Source: Struthio camelus (taxonomy: Eukaryota > Chordata > Aves > Struthioniformes > Struthionidae). From it: 64,000 nt of DNA. The position numbers were made by a program, and so were the translations under genes. The stretch lies in the NCBI RefSeq assembly GCF_040807025.1, contig NC_090967.1:6998001-7062000 (forward strand), written 5' to 3'. Below, piece by piece: positions 37,741 through 52,400 of this stretch; the stretch's first letter is position 1; each line of letters begins with the position of its first letter. Under the pieces are notes generated by a model that was given only the letters and a program-made list of their open reading frames with translations, was not told the origin of the DNA and ran no database searches.

Positions 37741-40700
37741 TTCCCTTCACAAAAAGGGACCAAGAGCCCAGCATGCTCAGGGTGAGGCTCTAACAGACAG
37801 CGTGCTGGAAGGTTCACAGCCTAGAAAGCAGAGATCTGCCAATACAGATCATTCCACCTGTTACAATTAAGTTTCTTCATGATGCTAGAGGTATTCACTG
37901 CCTTGAGGAAGGACTCTGAAGCCCATAAATGAAACATCCTTTGTACGCAGTTAAATATTATGACTCTTTTTTTCCTCCCTAGGTGACTGGAGGGGCATAC
38001 AACATTTATTCTTCTATACAGCGGATGGAAAAACCTCACACACAAACTATTGTCCATACATCCCCCTTGACAGACCCTGACCTTACACATGAACCATTAG
38101 GAAAAACAAAACAAAACAAACAAAAAAACCCCACAGGTTTGAATTCCAAATAGCAAGAAAAGTGCTTTTCTACGCCAACAGAAAGCTGAGAAGCAGTTCC
38201 TTCCACAGAATACTGCTGCAAAGGTTATTTTGCACTCCACGTAGCACGGCTGCAAGTTACAACGTTTTAGCAGTGAACAGACTAGCGATATCAAAAGAGC
38301 TTACCACCATTCAGCAAATGGCCTGCAGTTCCCATTTCAAGGAAAGGAATTTGCATCCAAAGCATCAAGAACATTTTAACTTGAGTTTAAAATAAATTCA
38401 GAGCAGATACACACCGCCAACTGGTGTTTGTGACTGGAATCCTAGCCACAGTCAGACCCAACTTCTCCCCAGCCAGGGAGCAGAACAAGAGCCTCTCCTC
38501 AGCCAAGGTGATAGCTCAGGCTTTTCAGCACAGCGACAGACAGATCAGGGCCAGAAAACGGCATGGAGGACAACACACCTGCAGCTCATCCAGAGCCCAT
38601 AGGCCATAGCCCTTGGGGGCTAAGGGGGATTCCTGGCCCCTGAACCTGCAAAAAGAATGAGCATTAGGATTTCATCCCCTTCTAGCCCTTCCCCGGCATC
38701 CCACACAAGCCAGGGTTGAAAAGCAGGATGCCCGTACACTGCCACAGTGAACGCTCTCCATGAGCTCATTAAGCACCATAGCTAATTTCAGCACAGCACT
38801 CTCCTCGGGGAAAGCCATGGGTGCACCAAAGGGCTCTGCTGGGTTCCACATGTCTGTGCTACGCTGTGCTGCTCTTACCAGAGGCGTGCTAACTGGGAAA
38901 CACAACTTGAAGTGGAAGGGAGCAAATCTGGGGATGGGCTTTAGTCCTGCTGGGGTTTATGCCAAGCCTCGGACCAGCCCAAGACAACTCTGCATCCTGC
39001 ACAGACAAGCCTCTCCCTTGTGGCAATAAGCTCCCACGCAAGCAGGGAGCCTACAGCTTAATTCAGTCAAATTAGGGTATCTTAAAAGTTTGTCTGTCCC
39101 AGAATCATTAAAAAGCCCTTGCAAACAAGTACTAACACGACTCTTATGAAATCCGGCTCAGATAAAGCCAGGGGCTAGAGCACCACCCACCACTGGGAGA
39201 GGCTGCCTTCTCCAGGCTAACAGCTCGCAAAAGGTGGCCCTGAAACCTTCTGCTCTCCCCCCCGCACAGCCAAGGGACACCTCCCCTGAGGAGGCGCTCC
39301 CATCTGAATTTCAGAAAGCTGCTTGAAGGAAGGCTTGCCTTTTTAAGGCACCAGGATTTATTTTCAGCTTCACCAGCATGCAGCAGGCTCCTGCCAGTGC
39401 CCCATTAGCAGCCATGTTTGGTCTGTTAGTGCCATCTACAGGGTTACCCTGCTCAGGAGCTACACTCTCAGGCTTAACACCAGCTGCCCTTACCACACAC
39501 TGCACAGCAGCTCAAAAGATCCTAGTAACGAATAACAAGTAAGGTTAAACCATGAAGCAAAAGAAAACCCCTTCCCACCCTCAGCTGCACCATGCAGGAG
39601 GGCTCGAGCGCAGCCCCCCGCTTGCAGCGCAGTGAGGAGCGCGTGGGGACATGACCAACAGAGCGGGCCACGGGGAACTTGCCTTTTTTTCTTCAGTGCC
39701 ACCAATCTACATGACCGGAATCTGTACAACCACCCTCCTTTGTTAGATGGATGAAAAGCAGATGTTAATACCAGGGAACTCCCTTAATTTTATTACAATT
39801 TTAATTCTTTGCATTGAGGAGCTAGGACATCACTGTTTACCATCCCTCTCCGTGGGACAGCCCCTCCCTGCTACCTCCCAAAGCAATAACAAATACAGAA
39901 CTTAAGTTATTTGTTCTGGAGAGGCAGGGATCAGCCCCACTGGGATTTTACTTAGTCTTCTGTTAACAAGGAATGAACAGGAGCAGGCTGTAACCCACCT
40001 CCAAAATAAAGGCCGTCAGAGAATTGAGCTGCCTTATTCTTGTAGGAGATGAAGGTCGGGGAAGCCTCGCTTCTGCAAAAGGTTGTAAGGGGGCAGAGAC
40101 ACAGGGCACCGGGATGCACAAGAGCCCAGAAGGAAAGAGGAAGCAACACTGGAAGTCAGAAGCCAGCTCCTGGCTGCAAAAAGCATGTGGCTCTGGAGCA
40201 GCCTTTCCCTAGCGGTAAGGTTGTCTCTCTGTAGCTACTTCTGTGTTCAATACATTCAGAAAGGAAAATATGACATGGCTGTCCCTGACGGAGACCAACT
40301 GGTGACCCACAAGGTCCCTCTAATATGCTAATATGGGGAAAGGGCTTAACGTAAGAAGGGAGAACATGAAGGGGAAGAGACTTTAGACACTTGAAACAAA
40401 CACGGAGATAATCATCGAAGGGGAGCACTAGGCAAACATGTAAGGAGAAAAGTGTGGGTCCAGCAAATGAAAAGGGCTGATAGCATAAGTTATTGCCAAG
40501 CAGAAAGCAAGACAATGCTCAGTCAGGGCGGCTGAGCAAAGAAAGGCTCCATCCAGACCAGATCAGCATGCGAGGCAGCCCCGCAGAATAATCCCAAATG
40601 CTGGCTGCCAGGCACATTACAATGACGGAATCTGGTGAAATGGAATGTTTTATTTTATTTGTTTGAAGATACAATGGAGGTGGATGCTGTAAACAAAAGG

Positions 40701-43700
40701 AAAGTAAAACAATCAATCAATACAGGACTGGTTGCCATTTAAAAATAAATCAACGATCCGAGCAGGAGAGTGAAAGACTAGCTCCTCCATTTCTGAAAGC
40801 ACAGACAATAACACAATGCACTCAAGTGCTGTTTTATTGACTTCTTGGCAATCTGTTCAGACCACAAGTCCATCTCCCAGCACTTTAATGCTGCGGCTCC
40901 CATTCAAGTCACATGTACAAATTAAACAAAACAGAAGTATGTTATTAACAATAGAGAGCTGATGCTCATATCACTCTCCGTCAATCTCATTAACCTCAGC
41001 ACATGGTCCCGTCGATTTGCCTAGTAGTTCAATATCAACAGTGGAGGATTCGATACAGCCCTCCAAGAAGATCAGAGAGGCAATTATGTAAACTTTTAAA
41101 GTTAGGCTTTGGCTTAAACAATAGTGATTGTTTCAAGCAGGCTCCATAGCAGTCACTTGTGACACACATAGGTTGGTGACTGTGCAGCATCGTAGGGAAC
41201 TGCGTACTCCAGTCTTGGTCCTCAGCACCCCTTGCTCGCATCAGCTCTGACAGCCTTTGGCCAAGTCAGGCTTTTGGCAAGGACTGGCAGGAGCGCTGGG
41301 GGCAGGCCAACAGTAAAAGGCAGCAGCGAGGGTCCACAGTGCCTCCCACTAACACCCTGATTCATTCCAGAAAAAAGAAAGCGCAGCAGCAGCTTGTGAG
41401 GTGTAAGCCTGCCCAAACACCGACACGCGTTCCTCCGAGCAGCATGTATGCATACAAGCACAGCACTGCATCAATGTAGCTGTGCAGCTTCCAGACCAGA
41501 GCTGTGTCTCATGCAGCTGGCTTAGGGTTCACAAGCATCTGTAGATCTAAATATATTCTAAAAAACTATTACAAGCTCTGTTTCGAAGAGACCTACTAGG
41601 CTGTTAACATGGAAACTAAATACACCTGAAGTAACAAAAATTGTAATTGAAATAACCTACTGAACTGCTCTCATATTAGGAAAATACAATGCAAGGCTTT
41701 AAAAGCCACTATTATTAGCAAGATTCTCCCCTAAAAGCCTATACTGGCTTCACGCTGATTGCCCGTGGGTACAGTGCTCCACCTCTTTGAGGACGGGCTG
41801 CTACTCTAGTTTCAATTTACATTCTTCTTTCAGGAGAAATGAGATTGGTAAAAGGTGTACTGAGCAATAGATTTGTACTCGAAGGAGTCTCAGATCTCTA
41901 TTATTAGCATCTTTGTTTTCTCCTCTCACAAAACGCACTAACAACGATTTAGAACAACCAGAAGTCCAACGGAGCAGGAACGTCAAGTCTTGGTCTACAA
42001 AGAGCAAACACAGACTACAGACTCCTCCTAACACGCAGGATGGTTCAGAGGAAAAAGAAGAGCCACACAGGGTCACTGACTATGGCTCAAACCTGTCTCT
42101 AGCCAAAACAGGATCAGATTAAAAGTGGCAACAATACTACGTTACAGCCTCAGAATCATCATTTGATTCGCCATAGGATGAAATTCTCTCCTTTAAAGAG
42201 GACCAGCTCAAAGACCTCTGGGTCTTTGTGTATGTATGTGGCGCATAGATATTGGGCTGGCACACTCCTGGGTAATCTTCAAATTAATTAACTTTTGCCT
42301 ACTTAGTACCAGAACAGGGGCCTCGTTACAAGTTTTAGCTGTATCCGCATCTTTCCCTCCTCCAATTCTAAGCACCTACTACAGCAAAATCAAGTGCCGT
42401 CTAAATTATTTTCATGATAAGACCTACAGTTTGAGATCCCCTCTTTGATCAAAATCATTCAACTGTTAATATTAAAAATGTTCTTGGAACCATTCATTCC
42501 TGCAAGGTGAGAAAACTTAAAGACTGTAAAACCCATTCGTCCAATGAAGAGAAACACCTAAAGAATGATAAAGTAAATCACCTCAACTAAAGAAAAGCCA
42601 ATGAATGCGTCAGTCAGAATGCTGAGCCAGAACATGTGAGTAGACTGAAATACAGCCAGACTCACCTGGCTTGCGTACAATGCTTTAGAGAAACAAGTTT
42701 GCAAAGGGAGTTGAAGAGCTAAGAAAAGTATCAGCACATGCACATGACCTGCACCTGCAAGGAGGCTAGACACCACTGAATCAAACAAATCAGCTCTCTG
42801 ATCACCCAAGGGGCAGCAGCAGCCAGATTTAGCCATTACTGCTCTCCTCATAGAGGAATGGAGCAAATCTTTTTATCTCTGCATCAGCTAAACAAGCAGA
42901 AAGTATCTGAAGTAGGCATGAAAGGATAGAAATTATATGAAATTAGGGCACATTCAAGTGGTGTATTCACATGACAACATTACTAAAAATATATTTATTT
43001 TTAAAATCTTCTACACGCGTGCAAGCCAAAGAGCTCACAGCATCTGGGGTGACATCCCTCCAGGAAACCTCACCAACTCTCCACTGAGAAATGCTGCCCC
43101 TTGCATGGGTGAGCACCAGGAACACAGCACTGCATTTCCTGCCTCAGGAGGGATTTCAGAGCGGCAGCTAGACCCTGAGCTCACGGGTGACTGGCTGCAA
43201 ATCCATTTGTCATTGCTACTTGACAAGGATATTCCTTCCCCCTATGCCCTTTTTGTTAAATGTCAGTTTTGTCCCCTTATCCAGAAAGGATTTGTTAACC
43301 AAAAGAAACATTACTCCAAGTTATTCCCAACCTTCACTTTAAAGATAAGGTCCATAGCCTTAAAGCTGCACCTCTTCAACAGGGAACTTCCTGGCCCGCA
43401 GGGTAACTTCCCTTGGGTTCTCATAACAAAGGCACTACCAATTTCGGGTGAAGTGGGACTTAGGGATACAGGTTTGCAGTGCCTGTAGCTTTCAAGGAAT
43501 GGCCCTCCTTTCATGGCTGAAACATGCTGTAAACAGGAGCACTTTGAGAGCAGTTTCCACCAGCTTAGCAGTAGGTCCATACCTAACAATGACATTAGGA
43601 AAGAGATTTTCTGCACCCATTCACGTTTGGTTCTACATTGTAAAAACCCAAATATCAACCCAAACGTCCAACTAAGGAACGTCCTAGCTTGCTGGGCTGA

Positions 43701-44848
43701 CAGTGAGACATAATTCAAGCACCAGCAAATAGAGTGAAACTCCAGGCCCCTTCATGAACAGATTTTTTCTGAGCCGGGGCTGTCTCAGTTTAAGAATCAC
43801 AGTCCATAAGGGTCTGGCGTTAATGCTTTCTCTGGTTCTCCTTTTCCAGATGACAGTTATTCAAAGACAAGTCATTCATCACACCAGAAGCAAGATTCGT
43901 CAACTCAGACCACCACAGCAGTCTGGCTCTTCCTCAGGTGATCTCGGACAGAGCCAGCAGCTCAAAATCCAGAAGTTTGGTAGATGGCACACATTTCTCT
44001 AGTGAACGTGCCACTGCAGGCACTCCGGCTTGCAACGGGGAAGAACAGTCTGAACACTTGCAACCCTACAGCCTACACAAACTGACGCTCCTTCAAAGAA
44101 GTGCTCCTTTGAGCCCACTGGCACCTTGGACTTGTAAACATGTCTTTGCTCTCTAAACCCAAGTACTGACCTGTATTATCATCATGTATAACTACTAACC
44201 CTGTAACTACAAGAACATTGACGCATTTAACTCACTGCTCCTTCCCCAAGCTATTCTCTGTCTGCCTGAACTAAGCAACACTACCCACATCCACCGCTAT
44301 TGTAACAGATAACAAGAGCTCTCCCAGCTCAGCAGAAGCAGAGTTGATTCCAAGGACATTTACTAAAGAAGTAACCCAATACGGCATGAAGGAAACAGGA
44401 TCCGCCTCCAAAAGGAATCCACTTGCCTGATACTTTAAGCTGTCTGCTGCAGTCAGTGGAGAGAGGGATATGAGCACATATAAAATACTGGTAAGATTTA
44501 TAGGCCAGCAGACGTAGCTGCAATACTTGAATCCAGAGACAGAAATTTTCAAATGCCGAGCACTCATCCAGGAGCCACATTTTCATTAGCAAGCATCTCC
44601 CTGTGCAGTTAACAACACTCAGTGCAGCATCATTTAGTTTGCAACTCCACCTTTCCCAACAAAACGTGTGAAGGAAATAGGTTTGGTCCCCTTCCCCCTG
44701 CCCCAGCCACATAAGTTTTTGTGCTGTTAATTAGTACTCATTATAAGCAATTAGAAAAAAAATAAAACCCGAGGATTGGTAAGGTGATTCCACTGGTGGA
44801 TTTGCACCTCCTTGGTCAGTCTGTGCAGCTGAAGCCACTGGTCCCAAA
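37741..44848. other. Intergenic DNA and FAM174C 3-prime flank
   Basis: The right-hand part must contain the FAM174C 3-prime UTR. No canonical AATAAA was found on the minus strand close to the stop; the first clear one is at about 42,993-42,998, with weaker variants nearer (TATAAA near 44,496). The rest shows no gene. One weak plus-strand exon-like segment (43,850-43,937) is discussed among the findings. Confidence 0.5.
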
Positions 44849-46392
<1,544 letters not shown>

Positions 46393-46650
46393 GGCCGCGT
46401 CGGGGGCAGCGGCAAACGGCGCCTCGGCGGCGGCGCAGGAAGGCTGCGGGCCGGAGCCGGGGCCGGTGCCGCGCGGCGCAGGGACCGCCCGGGCCCGCCG
46501 GAGCCCGCACGCAGCGTTCCGGGGCAGCGGCGTTCCGGGCCCGTCTCCTCCCCACCCCCACCCCACCCCCCGCCGTCCCCCTCAGGGCAGCGGCCTCCCC
46601 TTCGCAGCATGACGCGCCCCCCCACCCCAGGGCCGCCATTTCCCCCACAC
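46393..46650 (-). promoter_or_regulatory. FAM174C: FAM174C CpG-island promoter and 5-prime UTR
   Basis: CpG-dense sequence directly upstream of the FAM174C start codon, with no TATA box. A YY1-like core (GGCCGCCATT, 46,631-46,640, minus sense AATGGCGGCC) sits at its upstream end, where the 61-bp repeat begins. The transcription start is not resolvable. Confidence 0.55.
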
Positions 46651-47990
46651 AGCCGTGACATGCCCCCCTCACACGCACCCTTCTGCCCTCAGGGCTGCCA
46701 TTTCCCCCCACACACACACACGTGCACCCTTCTGCCCTCAGAGCCACCATTCTCCCCTCACACCACCCTTTCTCCCCCTCACATCCGCCTTTCCCCCCTC
46801 TGGGCTGCCATTCTCCCCTCACACCACCCTTTCTCCCCCTCACATCCGCCTTTCCCCCCTCAGAGCCACCATTCTCCCCTCACACCACCCTTTCTCCCCC
46901 TCACATCTGCCTTTCCTCCCTCTGGGCTGCCATTCTCCCCTCACACCACCCTTTCTCCCCCTCACATCTGCCTTTCCCCCCTCAGAGCCACCATTCTCCC
47001 CTCACACCACCCTTTCTCCCCCTCACATCTGCCTTTCCTCCCTCTGGGCTGCCATTCTCCCCTCACACCACCCTTTCTCCCCCTCACATCTGCCTTTCCC
47101 CCCTCAGAGCCACCATTCTCCCCTCACACCACCCTTTCTCCCCCTCACATCCGCCTTTCCCCCCTCTGGGCTGCCATTCTCCCCTCACACCACCCTTTCT
47201 CCCCCTCACATCCGCCTTTCCCCCCTCAGAGCCACCATTCTCCCCTCACACCACCCTTTCTCCCCCTCACATCTGCCTTTCCTCCCTCTGGGCTGCCATT
47301 CTCCCCTCACACCACCCTTTCTCCCCCTCACATCTGCCTTTCCCCCCTCAGAGCCACCATTCTCCCCTCACACCACCCTTTCTCCCCCTCACATCTGCCT
47401 TTCCTCCCTCTGGGCTGCCATTCTCCCCTCACACCACCCTTTCTCCCCCTCACATCTGCCTTTCCCCCCTCAGAGCCACCATTCTCCCCTCACACCACCC
47501 TTTCTCCCCCTCACATCTGCCTTTCCTCCCTCTGGGCTGCCATTCTCCCCTCACACCACCCTTTCTCCCCCTCACATCTGCCTTTCCCCCCTCAGAGCCA
47601 CCATTCTCCCCTCACACCACCCTTTCTCCCCCTCACATCCGCCTTTCCCCCCTCAGAGCCACCATTCTCCCCTCACACCACCCTTTCTCCCCCTCACATC
47701 TGCCTTTCCCCCCTCAGAGCCACCATTCTCCCCTCACACCACCCTTTCTCCCCCTCACATCCACCTTTCCTCCCTCAGGGCTGCCATTCTCCCCTCACAT
47801 CTGCCTTTCCCCCCTCTGGGCTGCCATTCTCCCCTCACACCACCCTTTCTCCCCCTCACATCTGCCTTTCTCCCCTCCGGGCCGCCATTGTCCCCTCACA
47901 CCTGCCTTTCTCCCCTCAGAGCCACCATTTCTCCCCCTCACACCTGCCTTCCTCCCCCTCAGGGCCACCACTCGCTCCTCACAGCACACC
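46632..47990 (+). repeat. 61-bp pyrimidine-rich minisatellite with higher-order structure
   Basis: About 17 tandem units of 61 bp fill 46,741-47,780, with degenerate units at both ends. Units alternate between type A (CAGAGCCACCATTCTCCCC) and type B (CTGGGCTGCCATTCTCCCC), a 122-bp pair. Single-base variants (CATCCGCC or CATCTGCC; TTTCCCCCC or TTTCCTCCC) show that six units starting at 46,741 are repeated by the six starting near 47,107, a 366-bp higher-order repeat. Near the end three A units follow in a row. The plus strand is almost pure pyrimidine and the minus strand has four G runs per unit. Since 61 is one more than a multiple of three, all plus frames stay open, which explains spurious frames up to 832 residues. 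It sits immediately upstream of FAM174C. Confidence 0.97.
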
Positions 47991-50900
47991 TTTCCCCTCG
48001 AAGAGGCCACGGCCTCCCTGTCCCTCACCAAAAAGAGGCCCACGGCCCCCAGCCGCCCTCATCCTTCGCCGCGACCGGAGGACAGCGCCGACCAGCCCCT
48101 CGGCGGGAGCCCTGTCCGCAGCGGCCGCGCTCAGCCTGGGGCAGCCAGCGCGCCAGGCGCAGGTTTCTCCCCCCAACGCCCGAGCAGATTCGCAACGGCG
48201 AGCGCTCAAAACGCCTCTACCGCGTTTTCTCCGCAGGAGCTCGAGACTGAGTAAAATATCGCAGCTAAACCAGGCTGCTGCTCCAGGGGGTTTCTACATC
48301 ACTCTGCAATGCTGCTCCAGGTCCCCCTCGAAACATCACCTCTAGGAGAAAGGCAGTAAACAGCAGGGTAACTGCAGAGACCTGACTTTTAGAAAGCAGC
48401 CATTCGGCCTGGAAATGGGTCGTGCCACTAGGTGTCACGTCAGTCCCACGCTGGCACAGCACCTCTGGGAGCTCGGGGACTCGTTGGCATCCAGCCCCTG
48501 CAGCTAGCTCTTCCCCAGCTCAGTCTGAACCTATCCCAGCAACAAACTATTAATCCAGTGCTGTAATTAGCGATGCCAAAAAAAAAAAAACCAGCGCCTC
48601 CAACTAGGCCTCTATTTTTGCACCTATAATTATTTCTGCCTGCATGTAAGCATCAAGGCATCCCCTTTAGAAGGGTAAGTTCTTTCAAATAGTGCTTCGT
48701 AAATATTGACTGTTTGAATTTGTTTAAACTTCACCTGACTGCATTTTATCAGCGAGGGTCTGGGCCTATGTTTTATGTCATCCTGTATTAACATGCAAAA
48801 ACCTCACTGGTAAATTGCTAAATAGAGCAAAAAAAGACTTTTTTTCCTATTCTGCATGCACAGAGATGTCCCCAGGGTTCTTTTAGGTTTCATCACTGCA
48901 AGGAAAAGTTGTGATGGGACTTGTCCATAGTTGGCCAGCAAGCTCTCAGGGGCCCAAGAGCAGATGTCCTGCTTGCTAGCTTACTGGTTTTTTGTTTTTT
49001 TAAACCTGGGACTCCTTAGCAAGAGAAGACATTTCTTCATAAGAGTACTCTTGAAAGCTAGCATTACCTATTAAATGACCTAAATTAATAGGTAAGTGTC
49101 TGGCCTCCATCCACACCTGTTTGCTCTGGAAAGCTAATTCAAGTAACAACAGAACATGAATGCAAAGAGCAGTAGCTATGCCTCAGTAGGTCCATGTGTT
49201 GACAAGCCACCACAACCTTCTTTAATAACCAGGCTTTCCATTGTGGACTAGAGAATGCACAATCAATTCTGCCCTTCAAACACTGCAACAGTAATTGTTA
49301 CTGGGCACAATACCCACAATTATGTAATCTCTTCAAAGACATTCATGTTATATGAGCAGACTTTTCATGTAATATGCTGTTCTTAAAAGGCTGTGCTTCA
49401 AGTGGGGCTTAACGTAACAACAGCCATGCATAACTGGGTGAGGTTAGCACACACAAAAAACAGGAGAGAGCAATCAAAAACGTTCTTTCAAGATGAAGAG
49501 GGCAGGCAGGACAGTAGCAAAGACCATCAGAAACCCTCTCTTACCACTTTCTCTCACTGCACACAAAATCCCGTCCCATTTCCCTCAAAGCTGCCAGAAA
49601 CGTGCTTCAAAAATGCCAGCCCCCACATCAGTATTAGTCAGATCAGGTAGTGGAAATTAAAGTAATCTAAGCAGCTTCCACACTTCAGTATAGCATGACA
49701 AAACACAGGTATAGCATGTCAAAGACGACAACCTCAAGGGCAAAGACTTTTAAGGACAGTTTGAATTACAGTGTGGTGTAGTGGAAAACATGCACCCTAA
49801 CGTAAGGGAGAGTACTTGTAACGTGAGGCCAGCAAGAGATGGAGTCAAGGACCAACCGGTGAAATTCAATGGCAACCAGCTCTCATCTGACTTCATTACA
49901 AGCCAGCAATACGGGGATTTGGTGGCAAGCAGAAAAAATTAAGAACAAATATTCGTCACATACAGAAGAGAAGGAAAAGGGCAATTTATCTTGCCAGTTT
50001 ACCTTTTTGATGGTTCATTTTGAAGACAGGACTTAAACTTAGGCAGGAGAAAACCCAGTTCAACAGAACATTGGTTAGAGAGTTTGATCTTTAAATACAA
50101 ACATTAAATATGGCATACATCATTTAACTTTTCAGTTTATTAGAGTGTAAAGATTAATAGACCAGAGAAAAGTTAAATATTTCATCAGCATCAGAGTGCA
50201 AACTTCCTGTAAGGAAATTTGAATTCCCTTGCTCTGACCCTTACCTGCCCCTCTACAGAACAAGGGAAAGAACATCTTTCCTCTTCAGTAGCACAATGCA
50301 TGAACTGTGTGAGCCATGGTCAGGTAAGAGCCACAAGGTAAGACCTGGTTTGAATCCAGGCTAGGGCAACCAAAGCTGCAAGTTAACAGAACGGCAGTAC
50401 TGATAAGGAACCTTAAACATGCACAGCCAAAGTGCTTTTACTCCTGCAAGACTCGCCTCCAAGGAATACAACATACATCGTGGAATAAAAGGTGACATCT
50501 CCTAGTTAGGAAAGGTGGCAAGATGTCTTTTTATTAGCCATCCTATTCCATAAAAACCAAAGGAAATGACTACAAAATTGAAATTTTTCCAAGTGGTGGC
50601 TTGTGCACATTCAATCTTAGGTTGAATTTTGCATTCAGACTACTAGGATTCATTCCAACTACACAGCTGCTCTTTGCAGTTAACAGGCAAATATCTGGAG
50701 TGCATTAGCTACACACACACAAATAAATGTTGAGGTTTTAAAACTTGCCAACTGCTAGGATCTGGGCAGCTCTATTCCTAACTCTTCTTCAGGCAGCTCC
50801 ATATTTCCCCCACTCCACTCTATACAAAGCATCTTCCTGAAATGAGTCAAACTAGTTACTACCTTGTTACCTACAAACCCCCAACCCTACTTCCAGCAAG

Positions 50901-52090
50901 ACCGCGCAACCACTAGTGCGCACCAAAAGCTTTCAAAATTTATTTGCTAGTTTTCCCCATTTCCAAAAGGGGACTTCTTTATTATGTACCTTTTCATTAA
51001 GTGAAGAGTCAAACCAAATAATTTTGTACAAGGTAACTATGCCATACTCAACTGTTTTCCTCCTAACAAGGCCCAAGACAATTGTTGACTGTTTCTGCAG
51101 CAGCAGATTTCCTACTCAGCTTTTGTTGTCCTCATGTTCCAGTCATCCATCTGAAACATCTAATTGCAACTGGAGAGTTGCATGGCTCAGTACTGCTTCA
51201 ACCCTTGGCTTGTTTCACTTCTCATCTTTCATCACCTATTACTTTTCACCTGATCAAGTTATCCCACTAGAGAATTCCACACCATGGAAAAGACCAGAGT
51301 TGTATTTGCTAATACCAGATGGTTACTTTTCAAACTGGAGTTAATGAAACTTATTTTTAACCTAAGTTATCCTAGAAACGTAAAGTTTGCTTCTGAGTTA
51401 CAAGTAGCAACTTAGTATAGATCGGAACCTTGGACCAACTTTATATTGAGGCAAGTGCTTAAACACACAGAAAACACTGATTGCAGGACAGACCAATCCT
51501 ATGTGCCATCTGAGAAGTATAATGTTGTTTGGGAACGTGTAACCACTGTAATGAGTTGCAGAAACATCACATTTCATTTTTATCAGCAAAAAGCATTAAT
51601 TTTAATTAGACTAATGTGTATGAAAACAGAGATTATTGCTTATCCAAGTTCAAAACAGCTTTGGCACTCAAATGCAAATTAAACTTTTGTGTTTGTTACC
51701 ATTTCAAACTGGCAAAAACAGCTTACTCCTGTTCTGAACAAACAATACTGATTCCATGTTTATATAACTGCTCATCTAACAGTTCTTTTCAGATGTACTT
51801 GCATTGGTTTCTGCATCTACAAAACTGTAGTGAAGCAACTAGGCCACTCAGCTCAAGGTTACAAGGATGCAACGCAAATTCTCCCTCCAACTCGCTCATA
51901 AAGACAGCTTACCCTTACTATCCACCTCCCCGACCAGAGCAGCATTTTTGAAGTTTTTTTTTTTAAATCTAGGCAACACACCAAGTAACCAGATTTCTAT
52001 TCTTCTTTCTATTCTATGCCTTAGCCACAACCTACTATTCTAATGTTTTCTCACAAAAGTACTACAGAGATTCTTTTTTTCCATATTCCA
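47991..52090. other. Intergenic between CIRBP and FAM174C
   Basis: AT-rich sequence without recognisable exons apart from a MIR relic. The first 350 bp after the minisatellite is still CpG-rich. Confidence 0.55.
50285..50380 (+). repeat. MIR SINE head (tRNA-like)
   Basis: 'tggtcaggtaagagccacaa' then 'agacctggtttgaatccagg' and 'ctagggcaacc' match the MIR tRNA-derived head (gtggttaagagcacagg, cctgggttcgaatcctggctctgcca). The B-box GGTTTGAATCC is kept, but there is no cloverleaf, so it is not a tRNA gene. Confidence 0.65.
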
Positions 52091-52095
52091 GTATT

Positions 52096-52219
52096 TTATT
52101 CTATCTTGACTCGTTTGTTCAATTGATCTATATAAAAAACAGTAACAACATTGCTCAAAAGTTCTTCTCCACTCCAATCAATAGCTGTCCTTCTTGGTCT
52201 TCTCCGATGCAGTTCACTG
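52096..52219 (-). other. Candidate alternative terminal exon downstream of CIRBP
   Basis: On the minus strand a good polypyrimidine acceptor (TTTATTTTATTTCAG) opens a segment that reads in one frame for 41 codons to a TAA at 52,096-52,098. The stop overlaps an AATAAA poly(A) signal at 52,095-52,100. The encoded stretch begins with SELHRRRPRR and ends with YIDQLNKRVKIE. The acceptor is again a tandem CAGCAG. The frame joins exactly with that of the candidate exon at 52,401-52,499. I do not recognise the peptide, and there is no transcript evidence. Confidence 0.4.
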
Positions 52220-52400
52220 CTGAAATAAAATAAAGATAGTGAATTTACAGACACAGAAAGAACATGCAAAGTTCTCATCTAGGAAATAGCAAAGACAAGC
52301 TCTTACAAAATAGTACTGTTACAACAGTAGTAGGGAGCCAAACCTTACGGTTCAGGAAGAATTACTGGGGCGAGGGACAGACTGAACAGAGAGATGTTAC

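Noticed and set aside
46393-46566. N-terminal extension of FAM174C from an upstream Met at 46,566
   Set aside because: It would place an Arg/Pro/Ala-rich stretch before a clear signal peptide; the family begins with the signal peptide.
46741-47780. CRISPR-like array
   Set aside because: Units are contiguous without unique spacers, and the sequence is vertebrate nuclear DNA.
50285-50380. Possible tRNA gene from a perfect-looking B box
   Set aside because: No acceptor stem or anticodon arm can be folded; it matches the MIR head.
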